Source: an uncultured Hyphomonadaceae bacterium
GTDB taxonomy: Bacteria; Pseudomonadota; Alphaproteobacteria; Caulobacterales; Maricaulaceae
DNA length: 64,000 bases
Reading direction: 5' to 3'
Assembly (NCBI GenBank): GCA_913058335.1
Contig: CAJXPX010000004.1
Location: 124,001 to 188,000 of the forward strand
Positions 1 to 8,166 of the stretch are shown piece by piece (position 1 is the stretch's first letter; each line of letters starts with the position of its first letter). The notes under the pieces were generated by a model. That model searched no databases and was not told the DNA's origin. It saw nothing but the letters and a program-made list of their open reading frames with translations. A program made the translations under genes and the position numbers.

Positions 1-1334
1 TCGTCTTTGCCGGGAGTATAGGCTGCGTTGGATAATTCTTCGGGGGCAGATTGGCCCTCACGGGTTTTCCGTATGAAGGCCGCCGCGATATGTTCTGGCG
101 AATGTGCTTTCAAAAGCCGCTTTACCATCGTCCGCTCTTCTTCGGTGACTTCGGTCTCCAGCGTCATATTATCAAGAAGGCGTTCATTGTCGCGCTTGAT
201 GATTTCTTCGGCGCCGGGCGGCACGCCCCAATCGGCGGTTATATTGGCGTCGCGAAGCAGTCGTTCCGCGTTGCGGCGACGATTAGGCGTGACGATAAGG
301 GCGGACACGCCTTTGCGGCCCGCCCGCCCTGTTCGGCCTGAGCGGTGAAGCAAAGCTTCGCGGTTTTTGGGGACGTCGGCATGAATGACAAGTTCCAGAT
401 CCGGAAGGTCCAAGCCCCGCGCGGCCACGTCTGTCGCAATACAAACTTGGGCGCGGCCGTCCCGCAAGGCTTGTAGGGCTTGGCTGCGCTCGGCCTGGGA
501 AAGCTCACCGGAAAGGGCAACAACAGAAAATCCGCGATTATTAAATCGCTGGGTCATGCGGTTGACGGCAATCCGTGTGTCGCCAAAGACGATGGCGTTC
601 TTGGCATTGTAATACCGCAATACATTGATAATGGCGTTTTCGCGGTCATCAGAGGCGACCGTCATGACGCGGTATTCAATGTCCAAATGCTGCTTGGCTT
701 CGGCGGCGGTGTTTACGCGCACAGCATTGCGTTGATATTTCTTGGTCATGCCCAAAATCGTTTTGGGAACCGTTGCCGAGAACATGAGGGTACGGCGGTC
801 TTCTGGGGCGGCGCCGAGAATTAGTTCCAGCTCTTCGCGGAAGCCCATTTTCAGCATCTCGTCGGCCTCGTCCAGAACGATGGCTTTAAGCTGGGTCATA
901 TCCAGCGATCCGCGCTTTATGTGGTCGCAGAGCCGTCCGGGCGTTCCGACCACAATATGCGCGCCTTGCGACAAGGCCCGGCGCTCGTCCCGCATATCCA
1001 TTCCGCCGACACAGCTCGCGGTCTTGGCGCCGGCTTGTTTATAAAGCCAGTCCAGTTCGCGTTTGACCTGAAGTGCGAGTTCCCGTGTCGGGGCAATCGC
1101 CAAGGCCAAAGGGGCTTCGGCATGGGAGAAACTATCCTCATCTCCGAGCAAAGTAGAGGCCATGGCCAAGCCAAAGGCGACCGTCTTCCCGGATCCCGTC
1201 TGGGCGGAGACAAGGACGTCTTGGTCTAGTAATTTCGGGTCAAGCACCGCGTCTTGAACGGGCGTCAAAGCGCTATAGCCTTTTTTCGCTAAAGCCTCAG
1301 CGAGCGCCGGATGCGCGTGGGTGATATTGGACAT
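1..1334 (-). CDS. DEAD-box ATP-dependent RNA helicase (3' end cut by window edge)
   Basis: About 444 codons are present, starting at ATG 1334-1332 (MSNITHAHPAL...) and running off the left edge. The helicase core is clear: Q-motif region near the N-terminus (ALTPVQ), motif I AQTGSGKT, motif II DEAD (VLDEADEML), motif III SAT (MFSATV) and motif VI HRSGRTGRAGRKG. It should unwind or remodel structured RNA (ribosome assembly, mRNA decay or cold adaptation), as DeaD/CshA/RhlE-type proteins do in the cytoplasm. The C-terminal tail, which would decide the subfamily, lies outside the window. It is the first gene of its strand here, with about 260 bases of non-coding DNA upstream. The family call is secure; the specific role is inferred. 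Confidence 0.93.
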   Translation of the reverse strand, partial: MSNITHAHPALAEALAKKGYSALTPVQDAVLDPKLLDQDVLVSAQTGSGKTVAFGLAMASTLLGDEDSFSHAEAPLALAIAPTRELALQVKRELDWLYKQAGAKTASCVGGMDMRDERRALSQGAHIVVGTPGRLCDHIKRGSLDMTQLKAIVLDEADEMLKMGFREELELILGAAPEDRRTLMFSATVPKTILGMTKKYQRNAVRVNTAAEAKQHLDIEYRVMTVASDDRENAIINVLRYYNAKNAIVFGDTRIAVNRMTQRFNNRGFSVVALSGELSQAERSQALQALRDGRAQVCIATDVAARGLDLPDLELVIHADVPKNREALLHRSGRTGRAGRKGVSALIVTPNRRRNAERLLRDANITADWGVPPGAEEIIKRDNERLLDNMTLETEVTEEERTMVKRLLKAHSPEHIAAAFIRKTREGQSAPEELSNAAYTPGKD

Positions 1335-1595
1335 TCAATGGTCTTTCTGTCCGCGCGGAAGAGGCGGAACCTACGCCGCGCCCTCTATGGGGTTTAAGCG
1401 CATTTGCATAGAGTGGAGTTCAGTAGGGGGGCGGTGGTCTTGTTGGCTCAAGACTGGCGCGCTCAGAATGAGGATTTAAAACATCGATAAAATTCTGAGA
1501 ATCAGGAATACCTCAATATACCCTTTATCTCGTCATTGCAGGAAGGAGCTCTTGCAATAACAAGGGGCAAGTTCAAAAATGAATTTTCAAATTAG

Positions 1596-1994
1596 TTAAA
1601 ACCAGACCATTGATAATAGATATTGGTGCTTAGAACTTTTCGCCACTAACTTCATATACTTGGCGAGATAATGATCGGCATTTTCATGGTGATTTATAAG
1701 ATCTTCTAAAGGTCCTGCGGCGAGCAAAACTAATACTTGTTCATCATCGGTGAGTTCCGCAATTTTCAGTACAATATCATAGGCAAGATCTGGGGTGGAA
1801 TATTTTAAATCCCATAAAACATCGAATGGACTTTCTTCGTAGGGCCAAACATCGCCATGAATACTTAAGCTCTGTTTGTAGTCTGGTTCAGGTAAATTGT
1901 TATCCAATATATAGTGTGTTTCTGGATCGGATTGAAACCGAACCCAGCTTCTCGCGATTAAGTCTTTTTCTTTATCGGAAAAATCAGTGATCAC
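1596..1994 (-). CDS. DUF6869-like small protein
   Basis: A 132-aa acidic protein without signal peptide or membrane segment. It shows features I associate with the DUF6869 family: an N-terminal ARSWVRFQ-type helix, a W-D-L-K...P-D-L-A-Y segment near residues 60-75, the motif LAAGPLEDLI near residues 90-100, and a closing LLSMVWF. The family has no established function that I know of. The gene lies 33 bases downstream of ubiB on the same strand but is visibly richer in A and T than its neighbours, which fits an accessory gene gained recently. No strong ribosome-binding site is obvious. Coding status is well supported by the family match; function is unknown. Confidence 0.75.
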   Translation of the reverse strand: MITDFSDKEKDLIARSWVRFQSDPETHYILDNNLPEPDYKQSLSIHGDVWPYEESPFDVLWDLKYSTPDLAYDIVLKIAELTDDEQVLVLLAAGPLEDLINHHENADHYLAKYMKLVAKSSKHQYLLSMVWF

Positions 1995-2027
1995 GAGAAT
2001 AAGTTGCCTTTCCGAGATTAGGTAATT

Positions 2028-3584
2028 CTAAAACTGCCCCGCTGCCCAGGCGCTGCCGAGCGCTATCACCGCGCCCGCTCCCAGATAGGCGACAGGTTTC
2101 ATGACGCTTCGTTTTTGCACAATTTGGTCTTTTTGCGGCGACAGGTCTATGTCTCCGTCGGCCCAGGCTTGGGCGAGCCGCGCGATATTGTCTGTGGTAT
2201 CGGGCAGGGTTCGCAGGGTTTTTCCTGTGCGTTCCAGACCGTCTAGGAGGTCATTGATATAGCGTTCAGGGCCGAGTTCTCGGCGGACGGCTTTTTCGAC
2301 GATGGGGCGGGCCGCGTCCCACATGTCAAAATTCGGATCGAGGCGGCGGGCGACGCCTTCGGCCTGCATCATGGTTTTTTGCAAAAGAATTAATTGCGGC
2401 TGCATTTCCATGTCGAAGATTTCGGTTATTTCCAAGAGCTGCATCAGCACTTTCGCCATGGAGACGTCTTCGGCTTTTTTACCGAATATAGGTTCGCCTA
2501 CGGCGCGCAGAGCGCTGGCAAATTCTTCGATGGAATGATGCGGCGGAACATAGCCGATATCAAAATGCACTTTGGCGATTTTATAATAATCGCGCTGTAA
2601 AAAACCATAAAGCGTATCAATTTCGAACCGGATTTCCTCTTCGCCCAGACGACCCAAAATTCCGAAGTCGAGCAGAACGAGATTGCCGTCCTTGTCGACG
2701 ATCAAATTGCCTTCATGCATGTCAGCATGAAACACCCCGAAATTAAATGTCGATGCGAGAAAGCTTTGAATGACTTTTCGGGCGAGGGCTTTGCGGTCAA
2801 TATCCGGATTGGTCAGCATTTCAGGCGAGGAGAAATACACCCCGTCTATCCATTCGCTGACGAGAACATTCTTCCCGACAAGATCCCAGTAGAGCTTCGG
2901 CACCCGGAACAGCCCGGTTTCTTCGGACACTTCGGTAAGTTCGGACTGGGCGGCCGCCTCTAATCGCAGGTCAAGTTCCAACATAACAGCACGGCGGGCT
3001 TCACGCACGAAATCCTTTGGCCTTAGGCGGCGAAGTGACGGGACGGCCTTGTGCGCCAAATGGGCGACGAGCTGTATCACATCCATATCGCGGGTCATGC
3101 GACGGACAATATTTGGGCGCAGGACTTTAACGGCAACGGTTTCGCCGCTATGCAGCACGCCTTTATGGACTTGCGCAACCGACGCCGCCGCGATGGGCTC
3201 GCTGAGGCTTTTCAGATGAGTTGTCCAAGGCGCGCCCCATTCTTGGGCCATCATCGCTTCAGCTTTTTCCATGGGGAAGGGCGGGACTTTGTCTTTCAGG
3301 CGGGAGAGGCCCTCGGCAAATTCCGGATCAAACATATCGCCTCGTGTGGAGAGGATCTGTCCGAACTTGATATAGGCGGGGCCGAGATCTTCAAGGGCAT
3401 TGGCGAATCGCTCACCAGCATTGCCCTTGCGGTTTCCGATAGAGAATATGCGCGAGAGGCCACCGACAATCCGGACGGGCCATGGCACGAGAGGGGCATA
3501 CTCCACCGGCACAAGCGAATCATGACGGATAAGCACCCATCCTGTCCGAAAGAGCCGGAAAAATGTCGCAACAGATTTTATCAT
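2028..3584 (-). CDS. ubiB: UbiB/ABC1 (ADCK-like) kinase-like ubiquinone biosynthesis protein
   Basis: A 518-aa member of the atypical ABC1/ADCK kinase-like family needed for aerobic ubiquinone synthesis, probably at the inner membrane. Visible marks are the family's KxGQ motif (IKFGQILSTRGDM, about residue 72), the alanine-rich ATP loop (AAASVAQVHKG), the lysine motif AVKVLRPNI, the hinge LVSEWIDG, and the catalytic loop and metal site GVFHADMHEGNL...LLDFG (about residues 285-310). A hydrophobic C-terminal segment (about 498-515) is a likely membrane anchor. Length is typical. No ubiE or other ubi gene is adjacent, and the operon partner downstream is only the DUF6869-like gene. The gene is divergent from nrdB, with about 315 bases between them. 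Confidence 0.93.
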   Translation of the reverse strand: MIKSVATFFRLFRTGWVLIRHDSLVPVEYAPLVPWPVRIVGGLSRIFSIGNRKGNAGERFANALEDLGPAYIKFGQILSTRGDMFDPEFAEGLSRLKDKVPPFPMEKAEAMMAQEWGAPWTTHLKSLSEPIAAASVAQVHKGVLHSGETVAVKVLRPNIVRRMTRDMDVIQLVAHLAHKAVPSLRRLRPKDFVREARRAVMLELDLRLEAAAQSELTEVSEETGLFRVPKLYWDLVGKNVLVSEWIDGVYFSSPEMLTNPDIDRKALARKVIQSFLASTFNFGVFHADMHEGNLIVDKDGNLVLLDFGILGRLGEEEIRFEIDTLYGFLQRDYYKIAKVHFDIGYVPPHHSIEEFASALRAVGEPIFGKKAEDVSMAKVLMQLLEITEIFDMEMQPQLILLQKTMMQAEGVARRLDPNFDMWDAARPIVEKAVRRELGPERYINDLLDGLERTGKTLRTLPDTTDNIARLAQAWADGDIDLSPQKDQIVQKRSVMKPVAYLGAGAVIALGSAWAAGQF

Positions 3585-3799
3585 GAAACGCCTTTGAACA
3601 TAAGGCGCTTATATGACAGCTACAGCGCGGCGTATATGGACAAATCCGCCCAAAATCTTCGCGCCGCAGTTTAGGCCCAAGAGGGCAAAATTTAATGCAC
3701 AGGTTCATCCCTTTTGGCCCACAAGAAAATTCAGGGTAAAATCAGGGCGTTATTGCGAGAGCGAAGATTTACGTCCACTTTGTGATTGATTCAAGAGGC

Positions 3800-3815
3800 G
3801 CCCTATATATGGTGT
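3800..3815 (+). promoter_or_regulatory. NrdR-like repressor box
   Basis: The 16 bases gccctatatatggtgt match the NrdR-box consensus ACACWATATWTTGTGT at 13 of 16 positions, including the whole central WATATWT. They lie about 85 bases upstream of the nrdB start. A degenerate partner (tacgtccactttgtga, 8 of 16, right half good) sits 30 bases upstream at 3770-3785, about the three-turn spacing seen for paired NrdR boxes. Known role of such boxes: repression of ribonucleotide reductase genes when dATP/ATP-bound NrdR binds. The site was read by eye, without a background score. Confidence 0.65.
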
Positions 3816-3887
3816 GTCATGTTGAAAATCTGTCAAGATATTGCATTTTGATGGGAAGTGGCCCCGGATGGGCCAAGAGCTGGCGGT

Positions 3888-3893
3888 AGGGAG
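3888..3893 (+). promoter_or_regulatory. Ribosome-binding site deciding the nrdB start
   Basis: AGGGAG lies 7 bases before the ATG at 3901. The alternative upstream starts (TTG 3841, ATG 3868) have no comparable site, so translation most likely starts at 3901. Confidence 0.75.
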
Positions 3894-3900
3894 CAAAGCG

Positions 3901-4944
3901 ATGGGCAAAATGGAATTTTTGAAAGATCCGAAATCAGGTTTGTTGACGCCAAGTCACAGCTATAAGCCGTTCCGCTATCCTTGGGCCTATGATTTTTGGC
4001 AAAAACAGCAACAGGTCCACTGGATGCCTGAAGAGGTGCCTTTGGGCGAAGATCTGAAAGACTGGTCTACAAATCTGACCGATGTCGAGCGCAACTTACT
4101 AACGCAGATTTTCCGTTTCTTTACGCAATCCGATGTCGAGGTCGGCGCGAACTATATGGAAAATTATATGCCATTGTTCAAGCCAGTGGAAGTGCGGATG
4201 ATGCTCGCGTCTTTTTCCAATATGGAAACCATCCATATTGCGGCTTACGCGCTTCTGCTTGAAACCATTGGCATGCCCGATTCTGAATTTTCTGCCTTTA
4301 TGGAATATGAGGAAATGGCCGCTAAGCATGATTACCTTGGCAAATTCGGCGTAGACACGGAAAAAGATATTCTGACCTCTATGGCGGTCTTTGGCGGCTT
4401 TACAGAAGGGCTACAGCTCTTTGCGTCTTTTGCCATGCTGATGAATTTCCCGCGCCTAAACAAGATGAAGGGCATGGGCCAGATTGTAACCTGGTCAATC
4501 CGGGATGAAAGCTTGCATTGCGAAGGCATGATTAAACTCTTTCATACATTCGCGAAGGAAACCGGCGCGCTGACGCCGTCTGTCGCGGATGACATCGCTG
4601 ATTGCTGCCAGACAGTGGTCAAACTAGAGGATAAATTTATCGATCTTGCCTTTGAAATGGGACCCGTTGAGGGCATGACCTCAGAGGATATTAAGTCTTA
4701 CATCCGCTATATCGCGGATTGGCGCATGAACCAGCTCGGCCTGCCCAAAATCTACGGCACAAAAGTCCATCCGCTTCCTTGGTTGACGGAAATTACGAAT
4801 GGCGTGGAACATGCCAATTTCTTTGAAGCTCGCTCAACCGAATATTCCAAGGGCGCAACTGGCGGACAATGGCACGGCGATGACGGCGTGTGGGGAAAGT
4901 TCGAAACTATGCGTGCTAAAAAAGCCGTTGAGGACGCTGTTTAA
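3901..4944 (+). CDS. nrdB: Class I ribonucleotide reductase, beta subunit (NrdB/R2)
   Basis: A 347-aa protein that holds the diiron-tyrosyl radical cofactor and, with NrdA, reduces ribonucleotides to deoxyribonucleotides in the cytoplasm. The metal ligands are all visible: Asp in TQSDVEVG, E109 and H112 in the METIHIAAY motif with the radical tyrosine Y116, Glu in GFTEGLQLF, and Glu/His in IRDESLHCE. The radical tyrosine and both ligand sets are therefore intact. The start is set by the AGGGAG site just upstream. Regulation by NrdR is suggested by the box at 3800. Oddity: the alpha subunit gene nrdA is not adjacent on either side, although the two are often linked. An intrinsic terminator follows directly. 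Confidence 0.96.
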   Translation: MGKMEFLKDPKSGLLTPSHSYKPFRYPWAYDFWQKQQQVHWMPEEVPLGEDLKDWSTNLTDVERNLLTQIFRFFTQSDVEVGANYMENYMPLFKPVEVRMMLASFSNMETIHIAAYALLLETIGMPDSEFSAFMEYEEMAAKHDYLGKFGVDTEKDILTSMAVFGGFTEGLQLFASFAMLMNFPRLNKMKGMGQIVTWSIRDESLHCEGMIKLFHTFAKETGALTPSVADDIADCCQTVVKLEDKFIDLAFEMGPVEGMTSEDIKSYIRYIADWRMNQLGLPKIYGTKVHPLPWLTEITNGVEHANFFEARSTEYSKGATGGQWHGDDGVWGKFETMRAKKAVEDAV

Positions 4945-4973
4945 GCCCCGTTCAATATTGGGTTTTTTTAAAG

Positions 4974-5010
4974 CCCGGTCTGTGACTGCACAGGCCGGGT
5001 CTTTTCTTTT
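4974..5010 (+). terminator. Intrinsic terminator after nrdB
   Basis: An 11-base stem cccggtctgtg / cacaggccggg (one G-U pair) with loop actg, followed by tcttttctttt. It ends the nrdB transcript 30 bases after the stop codon. Confidence 0.85.
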
Positions 5011-5043
5011 GTGAAAGCGGTTTAAGCCTGCTACTCCAAGCGC

Positions 5044-5823
5044 ATGGAAGACCGCGTCAAACCCTTTAAAACCATTCATAATTTTCGGGATTTCGGACAT
5101 TATGAAACGATTGACGGGTCAAAAGTCGTCCGCGATAAACTTTTCAGGTCAGCGCATCTTAACAACCTTGATGATTCCGAACTCAACCTGATTGGGGAAA
5201 TGGACATTGGTCTTGTTGTTGATCTGCGCCATAAACCCGAACGGGTCCGGCAACCCTCGCGTTATCCCGTCGAAGACGAAGCGCGGGTTATCGTTTATAT
5301 TGATCCACCTGAATATGAGTCGGCCAAAGTTGCTCCGCATGAAGCCTTTATGGAACAGGAGCTAAATACGTCCGAAGACGCTCATAATTACATGATGAAG
5401 TCTTATTCTTTGCGAGCAGGTGATAAAGGTTTTCAGGATATTTTTCGTGATACGCTGCATCATATGGCAGAAACCGGCGACGCTATCTTGGTGCATTGCG
5501 CGGCAGGCAAAGACAGAACCGGGACATTAGTGGCCTTGATTTTGGGGCTTTTAGGCGTTCCTGCCGAAGATATTGAAAAAGATTATTTGCTGACGAATGA
5601 AGCCGTCGACATTGAAAGCTTTTTAGAGCCTGCCTCCAAGGCATTTGAGAAACGTTATGGCCGGACAATTCCTCCGGACGCATTGCGTCCCATGTTCGGC
5701 GTAAAGGCTGACTATCTCGTTTCAGCATTAGAGCAAATGGGTGATCTTCGCGAATATGCAAAAGAGGTTTTGGGACTTAGTGATGAGCAGATCACCAAAA
5801 TCCGCGACCATTATCTGGAGTAG
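5044..5823 (+). CDS. Tyrosine phosphatase (Y_phosphatase3/IphP-like)
   Basis: A 259-aa cytosolic protein. The N-terminal NFRDFGHY...LFRSAHLNNL is the usual opening of bacterial PtpB/IphP-type phosphatases. The catalytic P-loop HCAAGKDRTGT (about residues 151-161) carries the nucleophilic Cys and the phosphate-binding Arg, with the Lys-Asp pair of the lipid/tyrosine phosphatase subfamily. Substrates may be phosphotyrosine, phosphoserine or phosphoinositides; the sequence does not decide. It stands alone between the nrdB terminator and the convergent tad genes. Confidence 0.88.
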   Translation: MEDRVKPFKTIHNFRDFGHYETIDGSKVVRDKLFRSAHLNNLDDSELNLIGEMDIGLVVDLRHKPERVRQPSRYPVEDEARVIVYIDPPEYESAKVAPHEAFMEQELNTSEDAHNYMMKSYSLRAGDKGFQDIFRDTLHHMAETGDAILVHCAAGKDRTGTLVALILGLLGVPAEDIEKDYLLTNEAVDIESFLEPASKAFEKRYGRTIPPDALRPMFGVKADYLVSALEQMGDLREYAKEVLGLSDEQITKIRDHYLE

Positions 5824-5844
5824 GCCAGGCGACGCAAAAGCTTG

Positions 5845-6504
5845 CTAAGAACAGGAAATTGTATGCCCCGTGCCAGTGCAGGTATATTTCTTTCCATCTG
5901 TGGACCCGAACGTAATAACATTTGAACGCCGGGGCTTAAGAACGAATGTATCTGACAGGGTGATATCTCGCTTCATATATAAGAGTTTTAACGGAGAGTA
6001 GTTATACGCTACCCGGGCCACCAAAATTCCGGCATTTTCATTTAGCAGAGAGTTATCAATCGTTGCCGGGTCAAAACTCGGGAGCGCCGCCGAGCCACTA
6101 TTCATCACTGCCGAGCCGACGAGCTTATTCTTGCCGCCTGAATCGCGCGACCAACTATCTAATTGAATGGTGACCTTTGAGGCTTCCCGAATGTCCATAA
6201 TCCGCAAAGTCGCCGAGAGAACATCTTCAAGGTCGGCTTTGTTGACATTAGAGGTTTGCGAGGCCAAATCGCCAATTACGTTAGTGGCATGTGAGACAGA
6301 TCTGTCGGTTGAAACAGCCGTCGCGACTTCTGCGAGCCCTAAATACATGGCAACCAGCAAAGGCGCCAAAATAGCAAATTCGATCGCCGCAAGACCGTCT
6401 TCATTTTTCTGGATATTGATGCAGCGGTTTTTGACCAAGCTAACTTTGGAGACGCCTTGACGAAGGCACCTTTTAAAGGCTTTGGTTCTAAGTCTCTTAT
6501 GCAT
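5845..6504 (-). CDS. TadE-like pilus assembly protein (second of pair)
   Basis: A 219-aa protein with a basic N-terminus and a single prepilin-like hydrophobic helix after the motif EDGLAAIEFAILAPLL (about residues 37-52), the hallmark of TadE/TadF minor pseudopilins (Gly before the cleavage point, Glu five residues on). The rest is an extracytoplasmic domain, with a Cys pair near the C-terminus (YTCTGTGHTISCS). It would be processed by the prepilin peptidase and help assemble or retract the Flp pilus. It starts 2 bases after the stop of the upstream TadE-like gene, so the two are translationally linked. Convergent with the phosphatase gene. Confidence 0.82.
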   Translation of the reverse strand: MHKRLRTKAFKRCLRQGVSKVSLVKNRCINIQKNEDGLAAIEFAILAPLLVAMYLGLAEVATAVSTDRSVSHATNVIGDLASQTSNVNKADLEDVLSATLRIMDIREASKVTIQLDSWSRDSGGKNKLVGSAVMNSGSAALPSFDPATIDNSLLNENAGILVARVAYNYSPLKLLYMKRDITLSDTFVLKPRRSNVITFGSTDGKKYTCTGTGHTISCS

Positions 6505-6506
6505 TT

Positions 6507-7118
6507 TTATGTCTTTCCAGCAGGGCAGGAGCCGGGAACGGAAAAAGGTTCATTGCGAAAGGCCGTCGATGAGACGAGTTCGCGAATCCCTGTTCCTTTT
6601 TCAGTCTCTAGCCGGGTCAGTTGGGCCGGAAGGGCTAAAGAGTAGTAATAAACTGCCCGCGCGACGACCGGGTCGCCGCCCTTGGTGTTATCAACGGTTC
6701 CATTCGGCACACCGTTTTCAGTATCTTCCGCATCCGGAGGTTCCGGCAGGACAATGCTATGGAAGTTAGGGCCGGTTTTCACATCGACTGTCAGGCGCTC
6801 TGAGCATTTTCCCAATCCTGACATATTACTGCAAACAAGCTCCTTGAATTTATCTGCCGGACTGCCGCCGCAGGCCTGAAAATTCCCAACGCGGATTTGA
6901 CGTCCCGCTTCCCCAACGGAGTGGGTCATGCTGGCATTTAAAAAAAGGATTACGGCTAATTCTAGAATTCCGAAAATCAACATGAAAAACGGAATCGCCA
7001 AAAGGCCAAATTCAAGCGCAGTCGCCCCGTCCCTATTTCCGAGATAGGTTTTGGCCCGGGCCTGTAAGCGCCGGAGCGTGTTATGGACAGGCAAATTCAT
7101 TATCAACCCCACAGACAT
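6507..7118 (-). CDS. TadE-like pilus assembly protein (first of pair)
   Basis: A 203-aa protein with the TadE signature NRDGATALEFGLLAIPFFMLIFGILELAVI at about residues 26-55, split here only for description: prepilin-like cleavage region DGATALEF followed by a hydrophobic stretch. Cysteines in the periplasmic part (ACGG, LVCSN, GKCS, GSCP) suggest disulfides. It is a presumed minor pilin or pseudopilin of the Tad system encoded on the opposite strand, and forms an operon with the 219-aa paralogue downstream. It is probably co-transcribed with the CpaC-N-like gene 122 bases upstream. Confidence 0.82.
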   Translation of the reverse strand: MSVGLIMNLPVHNTLRRLQARAKTYLGNRDGATALEFGLLAIPFFMLIFGILELAVILFLNASMTHSVGEAGRQIRVGNFQACGGSPADKFKELVCSNMSGLGKCSERLTVDVKTGPNFHSIVLPEPPDAEDTENGVPNGTVDNTKGGDPVVARAVYYYSLALPAQLTRLETEKGTGIRELVSSTAFRNEPFSVPGSCPAGKT

Positions 7119-7240
7119 TCATCGCAAGACTAGAAGAAAGAGCTTAAAATTCGTCCAAGGAACAGGCTTAACAGAGATTGAACATTAGAAGGCCGGACAG
7201 GGATACCCTGACGAACTTAGAGCTTTTCAAACGCAAGGCG

Positions 7241-7846
7241 TCAAAAACCGGATCTCTCAGACATTTGACCTTCAGGCCCATTATTCGGCCCGCCCATTAC
7301 AGGCCCGGAAGGCATTTCCGGGGAGGACAGGGTGCTTCCCCGACTAAAATTCTGAGCGCCAACGGACTGCGCCCCCAAGGCTTCGGATGAGATTATGGTG
7401 CGCTCTGTTGACGTAAAGTCTCCGATGAAGTCTGGGGAATCTCCTAAGACCGGTGCTGGCTGACAGCTTGGCGCACAATTAAAGCTTTGTCTGCTGCCTC
7501 GGTTAAAAACCCGTACGCTTTGCGACGACGTGGATTGCGACACTTGAATGTCGGCATCCATTAAGGTGCGCCCCTGCTGATCCAAAACGATAAGATTGGT
7601 TTCGCCATATCCGCGCCCGACAACAAATAAAGTGTCGGCGGCGTGAACGGACACATCGGCAATGGAAGGATTGCCAATGACAACTGCGCTGGCGGCCGCG
7701 GGCAATCGCAGAATTTCGGTTTTATTTAAGTCAACAGAATAAGCTTGCCCTTGCGTGACATATTGCCCTGCCAAGGCGAGCGAGGGGAGGGACAAGACGG
7801 TTAAAGCCGCCGCTGTCGTTAAGGTAAGAGATTTCAATATGCGCAT
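7241..7846 (-). CDS. Stand-alone pilus-assembly N-terminal domain protein (CpaC-N-like)
   Basis: A 201-aa exported protein. The start at 7846 is chosen because CGGAGG lies 5 bases upstream and a signal peptide follows at once (MRILKSLTLTT...LALA). The upstream frame to 7963 has no such features. Residues about 27-100 form the small domain found at the N-terminus of RcpA/CpaC secretins (VDLNKTEILRLP...VVIGNPSIADVSV...LFVVGRGYGETNLIVLD). It is clearly paralogous to the corresponding part of CpaC in this window, but there is no secretin domain. The C-terminal 80 residues are Ser/Gly/Pro-rich with one Cys pair. Inference: a periplasmic accessory that contacts the secretin or pilus base. Divergent from the pilin genes. 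Confidence 0.78.
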   Translation of the reverse strand: MRILKSLTLTTAAALTVLSLPSLALAGQYVTQGQAYSVDLNKTEILRLPAAASAVVIGNPSIADVSVHAADTLFVVGRGYGETNLIVLDQQGRTLMDADIQVSQSTSSQSVRVFNRGSRQSFNCAPSCQPAPVLGDSPDFIGDFTSTERTIISSEALGAQSVGAQNFSRGSTLSSPEMPSGPVMGGPNNGPEGQMSERSGF

Positions 7847-8166
7847 AAAAGCCTCCGGCGTTCCCAGCCTCTCTACAGCCATGTGGTGAATGAAGCGTTT
7901 ACAAATCAGGACGCCGGGTACAATTAGAGGCTTTTTTCGCCTATACATTATTATAGTCGGCAAAAATCAGGAAACTGAGGATGTAAAAATCGATGAAATT
8001 TCAAGTTTTTTAGCTGATATAGCCAAATAAGACGGAATTAATTACAAATTTACCACGTCTCCTAACCGGGCCGTAATCCATCTCCCCTATAAGTCATCAC
8101 ATCAGGGAAAGCCCTGTGAATTGGGATTGTCCCTTTTAAATTGACTAGCATACGTGGGAGTAAGTT
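7847..8166. promoter_or_regulatory. Divergent regulatory region ahead of the Flp pilin genes
   Basis: About 320 bases without a gene between the CpaC-N-like gene (minus) and flp1 (plus). It is AT-rich in the middle. It contains a CtrA-like element (8038-8052) and a short hairpin caggg-aaag-ccctg (8103-8116) likely to fall in the pilin leader. GGGAG 7 bases before the flp1 ATG is the ribosome-binding site. It presumably carries both divergent promoters; no convincing -35/-10 pair could be fixed by eye. Confidence 0.5.
8038..8052 (+). promoter_or_regulatory. CtrA-like box upstream of flp1
   Basis: TTAA-N7-TTTA, 7 of 8 defined bases of the CtrA consensus TTAA-N7-TTAA. In Caulobacter the pilA promoter is CtrA-activated and this genome encodes ChpT, so regulation is plausible; a single near-match is weak evidence by itself. 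Confidence 0.35.

Larger units (their letters stand above)
3585..3900. promoter_or_regulatory. Divergent intergenic region ubiB / nrdB
   Basis: About 315 bases without a gene between the start of ubiB (minus) and the preferred start of nrdB (plus). It holds the NrdR-like box at 3800-3815 and the nrdB ribosome-binding site at 3888-3893. A longer reading frame upstream of nrdB begins with TTG at 3841, but its first 20 residues look unlike any RNR beta subunit, so I treat that part as leader. Confidence 0.6.

Noticed and set aside
239-1229. Overlapping open frames on both strands within the helicase gene
   Set aside because: They are shadows of a gene with clear helicase motifs and show no family features.
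1462-1499. Inverted repeat ctcagaat...attctgag upstream of the helicase gene
   Set aside because: Arms of 8 bases with a 22-base spacer in AT-rich DNA are easily due to chance; no T-run and no clear operator form.
3841-3900. N-terminal extension of nrdB from TTG 3841
   Set aside because: The extra 20 residues are unlike RNR beta subunits and lack a ribosome-binding site; AGGGAG before ATG 3901 decides.
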